A DNA stretch of 64,000 nt from Gymnothorax reevesii (taxonomy: Eukaryota > Chordata > Actinopteri > Anguilliformes > Muraenidae). The stretch lies in assembly GCA_029721435.1 (NCBI GenBank), contig CM056587.1, forward strand, positions 17,740,667 through 17,804,666. The letters are read 5' to 3'. The notes under the pieces are model-generated. The model saw nothing but the letters and a program-made list of their open reading frames with translations. It ran no database searches and was not told the origin of the DNA. Position 1 is the stretch's first letter; every line of letters begins with the position of its first letter. The position numbers and the translations under genes were made by a program. This document shows, piece by piece, positions 57,989 through 64,000 of the stretch.

Positions 57989-58900
57989 ATTCCAGGCTCC
58001 AAAATTGATAGTTCTGTGTTTCTGACCGCAAATTGGTGATCCCTCTGAACGCGGTAATCCAGACAGGAGGTTTGAGGCAGGCTATTTTTAGGGCACCTTT
58101 TCTAGCCCCTTCCCTATCAAGGGTGAGCAGAGTGGATCCTAAAGAGGGCTGCTCAAGTCATGGATGTAGCTACCGAAGGGTTCTTTCTGCCTCAATCCAA
58201 GAGCCCAGCGGTCATCTGGCATCCACCGCCTGATGTGCCAGCTTGTGACTAAGGGCTTCCAGACTCCTCAATCCTGCCCCCGTCGCCACTTACTGGTCGC
58301 CACAGGACTTAACCCGGGATGTTAGGTGGATTCCCATGAAGAAGACGCCTGTGCGTGAATTTGTTTAGTGTGGGGAGGCTGGTGCACATACAGCCACAAC
58401 ACAGATCTTGACATATCAGGGTCAGGTCCCAGTGGCATGGACTCCAAGACGACTGGTGACCCGTTTCTGCTGCAGCCTTCATCCGCCTTCCCAGCCGTTG
58501 TGATGTTTTCCGAGGGTCAACCATCATCCTCCGCCTGGTCCACCGTTGAGGTCTTTGCTATTTGCCCATAATTGGGGCTGTTTACCCATAACCGGGGCAG
58601 TGGTTGACGAGCAGCAGGGCATATCCACATACCAGTGGGCCTGCATGCCGCGACTCTGGGGCCTACTGCTGCTCCGAGATCCCGTACAGCTTGGCCTGGA
58701 AACCGCGAGGTACCAGTTACCGTGTGTGGCCACGAGGAGGCGCGCACGAGTCTCGGCAGTGGAGAGGTTATGTACCGGCTGAGGAGACTTACGCACTTGG
58801 CTCCTCTTTTCACCCCCGGAAACGGAGGGCTAGCCGGCGGCAGTATCTGAAAGTAGAAAGTAGCAAGCAGAGGCAGCATGCAGCATGCACTAACTACAGG

Positions 58901-61383
58901 CACTACTACTCCAACTACTGCACTGACGCATCACACGCCCTGTGCATAGCACACACACACTATTTAATTTGATAGCTGCTGTGAGCAAGGGATGAAAATG
59001 TTCTTTTAATTTTCGTAAATAAATATTATGTGTTAGAGTGGAAAACAGAAAGTCTTTGGCTGAATGAAAAAAGGTTAACTCCCACATCTTATAGATGTGC
59101 TTTGAAGCATTATGAGAAGTTACATCCACAGGAGTATATCTTCGCTATCAATAATGTAATCATCTCCAGAGGTTGAGTTGATGCCCATGGCAAAAACTCA
59201 CCCAAATCTTGTCCTAAAAATCTATTAAATAAGTGGTGAAAGACGTAAAAGACTTTTCCCTTTGTAGTTACAGGTAACTTTTGGTTCTCACAAGCCCACC
59301 AGAGCAGAATTAAATTACGCGGCGTGTTTTTCGACAACTATCTCACGTGATCTAAACAAGAAGGATTTTTTAGCATCTGGGCAAAATTTTCTATGACAAA
59401 CGGAGAGAAACAACCATTAGGCAAATGACTTCGAAAACCCCTGACTTCCTGAAACTGAGTCGGAACTAAATGGGCATGAATTTTTCTTAATTTTTTTTAC
59501 TGAGAACTTATGCGCTTGACATGACTGACTGAAGTCAGAAGTGGGAGCTTCCTGGGAGAACGTCAGACGCAATCCATCCTGTCCCACCTGCTTTGAAAAA
59601 CCATCTCCACCTATCAGTGGCCCACAGGTCTACTCTAGTAGCCATGGCAATTACAAGTATGAACTAATCTTTGGCAGCTGTGGTAACTTGTGATTAGCAA
59701 AAAGATCCGAGCAGAATATTCGACACTCAAGTGATTAGCAACTAGTGCAGGCAGCAACACCATAATTCTACATCACGAGAGCAGTCACGGTGCGTGTAGC
59801 ACAGCGTGAACTGCTCCTACGAGTGTATGAGACGTCCAAACTTTGCAGAGAAGCAGGATATTGGAGGGTGTATCTTCAACCTTCCACTTCCAATCAGCCT
59901 TACACTTAGACACAATCCAAAACTGGTCCCTATCTACTCCCCCTCCGTTTGAGCATTGCCGTGGAGGGTCCGCCACATTGATTGCCATCCCGAACCAATT
60001 GATGCAGGGTGTGAGTGGCTGATTAAACCCTCCGCAGCGAGTCTACACCAATGCAAGCTTACAAACCACCCTATTTTTAAGTGCTTATTTTGTGTCCGGG
60101 ATGGAAGAAACGCTACATACCTGCAAATGTCAGTTCCGTGCTGCTATTTCCAAAAGATAAGTAAAACATTACCAAACCTCAGACGTACATATGATTGACT
60201 ATTCCATGCGCACATCACCGATCTAAAGGTTACAGCGGATTTTGAAATGAACCTGAAGATGTGCACGGAGAAAACACTGAGTGAGTAGTTTTATTTATTG
60301 AATTAATAGTTGCTCTTTTCATGTGTCATTTCATGCACAAACGCCTTCATATTTGTCCATGCTGTGATTAAATATTTCTAATATAAAGTTTATTTAAAAA
60401 ATTTACCCAAATACATACCCAAAATATCTTGGAGAGGGTAAAGAAATGCATCCAAACTAGACCGTCGTATACAATGCAACGCACCTATCGGTAGGCATGG
60501 TAATGATTACCTCCGCTTCCCGTTGAATGAGGGGCAAGGGCATCCTAAAGTTTATAGATGTTTTTTACACCCTCCACCTTAATGAAGCTCCCTCCATAGC
60601 TGTGAGGGAGTGGTTTGGGATTGGACCTGACTGTGCAAATTCACCCACTGGCAAATCTGCATGTCCCCTCCCTCTCCAGCAGGAAGCAGTAACGGAAGCA
60701 GTATCAGGATCGTGAGGAAGAGACAGGATCATCGCTGTCGGAGTGGAAGGCGCAGATGGCTTTGACATGCTCTTTTTCCAATGTTCCTGCCATTTTCAGA
60801 AACAATGTTGGAAGCCTCTCTTGAGAAGGAAGCATTTCTCACCTTTCCTCCCTATCCTTCTACCTGTCTTTCTCCACCACCCCCTTCCACTGTTATCATT
60901 GGAATTTCTGTCCAAAACCCCCTGTAGGTCATGAATTGGTTTTGCCCAAGTTTCCATGTTCAAGCAATATGAACTGTAATGTAAGGAACAGCTCACTCTG
61001 TTCTTACCCGTTGTAGCGGTCTTTTCCTGGTTCGGGTGGGGGGGCAGACATCAGCAGTATCTTAAATGATTTGACTTGCATAGTAAATTGGACGAATGAC
61101 TATCGGCTTCTTTAGTCAGTTCCAGGACACCTTAAACCTCTACACTTGAGAAATTGGCTCTGGGCCAATCGGGTTTATGCGGTGGTTAGAATACTCCGTG
61201 GTGGTCTGTCGTGTGTTCATGCAGCTGTCTGTCCATGCGTCCATAAACTTTTTGCCTTGTCAGCGCTCTAGCGCCTTCAGTTTTTCATTGATCCTTGTCT
61301 TTTTTTTTTTTAATGTGTGTATATGGGATGAAAATCTAGGCCAAGTTCGATTTTGGCCAAGCAGGCGCAGTGGCTTAGCTACT

Positions 61384-61416
<33 letters not shown>

Positions 61417-62612
61417 TTATGGATTCCTAAAATGAGGTTTGATGTCTATCCTCTCAACTTTTTGACCTTTGTGAATAGAAAAACATGGCTTGCCGAGAGC
61501 TCGGGAGAACACAGGTGATGGGGCATCGCGGGAGTGTATTTTTGAACTGACGCGGTGTAAGAAGGCACAGTGCAGTAATGAAGAAACCATGGACCAGCCT
61601 CTCTGTGGTTTCATATGACTTTCACTGAGGAAAATGGAAAAACTCTTTGTGTCCATTTTTATTGCGACGGTAGAGAGATGCATCAGCCTTCATTCACAAC
61701 ACAGTAAAAGGTTTGGTCAAATGGCTTGTTTATGGGGTAGATGACTATTATTTGCGAACACTTTTGCGAAGTGCACTACCACAGTTCTGGCGCCAGTCAT
61801 GGAAAAACCAAGTCAGGAATTTTTTTTATTACACCTTGTGTGGCCTTCGCAGATGTGCACACAAACAGACACGGCTTCGAAACTGCAAAAGTTGGCGCGT
61901 CAGATAAAACGCTAATAAAATAAATGACCAATTTGTAAAGTCCATTCTGCCACTTCTAAATTGACAAGAACAGAACCATTCGTTCAGACCCAAAATATGC
62001 ATGTGTGTCTTCATGTGTCTCTTCTAAACGTCTCCATGGCTGAGTGGGTGACCACGCCTTGTAACACACAGACCATGGAGACGTTACTGCACAGGAAAAA
62101 CAGTATGACAACGCATTACTTGATGTTCTTACTTGTGAATTAATCAGTCGCTGAAAATTTACAATTTCATGATTGTAACAGAGTCCAAATAGGTTGGCAC
62201 AGGCAGTTGTTTACCACTGTGTAACATTATGCCTCCTTATCGCCCTCATCAAGCATTCAGATCAGAACTCAAAGCAGACAAGCAGACTTGTGACTCATAA
62301 TTATCATTATGTTACTCATAATGTAGTAATAAATACTACATATATTGTTTATCCACTTTGTATAGCCTACATTAATGTAACTACATCTGGTAAAAAATGA
62401 TTGGAAAGACATTATTAAATAATTAAAAGTCTGCTCCTGGTGGTGTCCTGCGTACTTCTCATTCCCCAAATCAGGCCCTTGAATAATTGCTTTCCCCTGT
62501 TCATTGAGCCCACTTGCGCCTTGCATTTTCCAACGTGCTTTGCAAACTGATTGGACGTGTGTCTGCGTATGTGCGTGTGTGTCACTGACCTGATCATTTA
62601 AAAGACTCGTTA
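58901..62612. other. Intergenic DNA with no recognised gene
   Basis: No coding similarity was seen. A T-run of ~28 lies at 61385-61412. Short frames near 59800 and 60550 have no recognised domain. Confidence 0.4.
61385..61412. repeat. Poly-T run
   Basis: About 28 consecutive T residues; it may be the tail of a minus-strand retroposed sequence, but no body is recognisable. Confidence 0.8.
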
Positions 62613-63460
62613 CACTCGCCCCCAAAGGGGGAGCGAGGGTATTGTAATGGGGTCTGTCTGTCTGTCCGGACGCATATCTTAAAAACTATTGGCACGATTT
62701 ACATAAAACTTTGACAGCAGAAAGGTCTTACCCGTGGCTCAGTCCTCCTCTAACGTCAGACTGCTAGGTCAAAAATCAAAGTCACGAAAAAAATCGCTAA
62801 TTGCTTTAAGATGGGGCAAAATTTCAAAAAAATCATTATATCCACCAATACTTTTCAAAATGACTTGAAATTTGATACACATATAGAGGGCGGCAATATC
62901 TATCATGAGACCAAGTGTCATCCAGATCTGATCCAGACTGCAGATTTGGTGCCATTTTAATTTAACATGTAAAATATATAAGTTCAATGGGATATTCAAA
63001 TAAATCGGCCTGGAAAAAAGATATTCTGACATGAAATGTTCAGGTTAGAGGAACAGTACCATTGCTTATCAACAGCTGATGGATGATCCGGATCACGGAT
63101 TTGGCGACACGTTTTGTGTTGTTCTGAATCCGATTTTCAAAAATTACTTATTCATTTTTGGTCCTTTTGCCATTAGACTTTATACATATATAGGGTGGCT
63201 TTTCGCCAAACAAATAAGTTCCAGTTTTTGTGATCCAGAAATTCGGTTTTGTTATGCTTCACAGATTATCAATGACATTTGCCTCTGACCCTTGGAATCC
63301 AAAAGTCAACAACAGTGACATCACACGCATGGTAAGTGCCATTTTATTTTGCGGCTGCTTCCCGCACTGCGAAAATGTAATAAATTTGCAATGCAAAACA
63401 AAAATGACATGTCAGAAAACGAAACAAATGTCAAAGGGGCGAGGGTTTGCCATCTCTGAT
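62613..63460 (+). repeat. GTCY-type interspersed element
   Basis: It starts with the imperfect palindrome CACTCGCCCCCAAAGGGGGAGCGAG followed by GGTATTG, then GTCTGTCTGTCTGTCC, then ATATCTTAAAAACTATTGGC. At the right end, AAAGGGGCGAGGGTTTGCC echoes the start. The element shares its plan with those at 14690 and 36822. Confidence 0.55.
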
Positions 63461-64000
63461 TGTCATGTTTCAGTTTGGACTTTGTGGAATAATCGGTGTA
63501 TGCGCACTACTGAGCCTCGAGATTTGGTCACCAGTGAAACCTTGTTCATATTCCATTTCTGTTCTGACCCTTGATTGTTGCAGGACCTCGCATTTGCCTC
63601 ATATTTTGGATTGACCACCAACAGTGGGCTTAAAAATTACTGGCACCCCTGACAGGCAATACACAAACAATACAAATGCAAGACTAGGTGCAGCCCAGTA
63701 TATGGCTGGGCCGCCAAGAGCTGTATGAGAATTTGGGCCCAAGAAAAGGGTGCTAAACGGGGCAAAGCTCCCGCACTTATATGAAGTCCAAGTTTATTAA
63801 TGAGCTGGAGCTGATAAATGATTTACAAAGTGGGTGGGGAGTGTGAATGAGTGAGAGTGTGTGAGGTAGTGGGAGGTGGGGGGTTGAGAAAGGAAAACAT
63901 ATCAAAAGCAAGTTATACATTTGAATAGACAAAGTGCTAGAGTAAGAGTAGCAGTTATTGATTTTGAGAATGTGAATTTGAAGGAGACAGCTGCAGCAGA
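63461..64000. other. Intergenic DNA with no recognised gene
   Basis: Includes a GTGTGAG/GGTGGGG-rich patch near 63838-63890. No coding similarity was seen. Confidence 0.4.

Larger units (their letters stand above)
54800..58900 (-). mobile_element. ~4 kb LINE on the minus strand (endonuclease, reverse transcriptase, zinc-finger tail)
   Basis: Reading the minus strand from ~58900: GC-rich leader, APE-type endonuclease (57988-57365), linker region, RT (57131 to about 55800), a connection domain, and a C-terminal zinc-finger-like motif (~54930-54865). The layout is that of a single-ORF non-LTR retrotransposon. Several stops and frameshifts are present. The clade is not assigned. The 5' limit (near 58900, or up to 58970 in the GC-rich segment) and the 3' limit are approximate. 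Confidence 0.8.

Noticed and set aside
58517..58903. GC-rich open frames near 58.5-58.9 kb as a separate gene
   Set aside because: They overlap in three frames and on both strands and lie where the LINE leader is expected; no domain seen.
59785..59988. Minus-strand frame MAINVADPPRQC... as a transposase
   Set aside because: No conserved motif could be matched and no terminal repeats were found.

Overview
This is vertebrate nuclear DNA, most likely from a ray-finned fish. It holds six spliced exons of a conserved vertebrate enzyme gene with GT-AG introns, a very long AT-rich intron landscape, and a fish-type repertoire of Tc1/mariner, PIF/Harbinger, TTAA-target (Kolobok-like), piggyBac and LINE relics plus many microsatellites. 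The species cannot be fixed from the sequence alone.

The only host gene recognised is UXS1 (UDP-glucuronate decarboxylase 1, UDP-xylose synthase) on the plus strand. Its last six coding exons are at 21035-21154, 24908-24951, 38990-39050, 40949-41006, 46003-46106 and 48250-48381. They join in frame to 519 nt (172 codons plus TGA), about the C-terminal 40% of a roughly 420-residue enzyme. A 3' UTR with an AATAAA at 49062 follows. I recognise no earlier UXS1 exon, so positions 1-21034 are read as intron and the N-terminal exons lie upstream of the window.

Region by region: (1) 1-4156, unremarkable intron. (2) 4157-9677, a DNA transposon with ~32 bp terminal inverted repeats (TIRs) and a 4 bp ATTT target duplication, carrying a decayed three-exon protein gene; a 2.14 kb Harbinger element (6910-9049) is inserted in its third exon. 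(3) 9678-19359, intron with GTCY-type repeats, a Tc1 relic and a 35/37 bp minisatellite. (4) 19360-20986, a structurally complete Tc1-like transposon with an uninterrupted 338-residue DD34E transposase, ending 48 bp before a UXS1 splice acceptor. (5) 21155-48249, the UXS1 introns, with nested elements at 27-30 kb, 36-38 kb, 41-43 kb and 43.6-45.1 kb, a foldback element at 46.2-47.0 kb, and a 20 bp minisatellite running to within ~25 bp of the last exon. (6) 49090-64000, intergenic DNA downstream of UXS1, with a decayed Tc1, a CR1/L2-like LINE fragment, another Tc1 fragment, a ~4 kb minus-strand endonuclease/reverse-transcriptase LINE ending in a zinc-finger-like motif, and a GTCY-type repeat near the end.

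Apart from UXS1 nearly all coding signal belongs to mobile elements. The most informative observations are the nested insertions whose target sites can be read to the base, the intact Tc1 next to a splice acceptor, the spliced transposon of uncertain superfamily, a hammerhead-ribozyme-like motif at 23063-23102, and the repeat-derived sequence immediately upstream of the last UXS1 exon.
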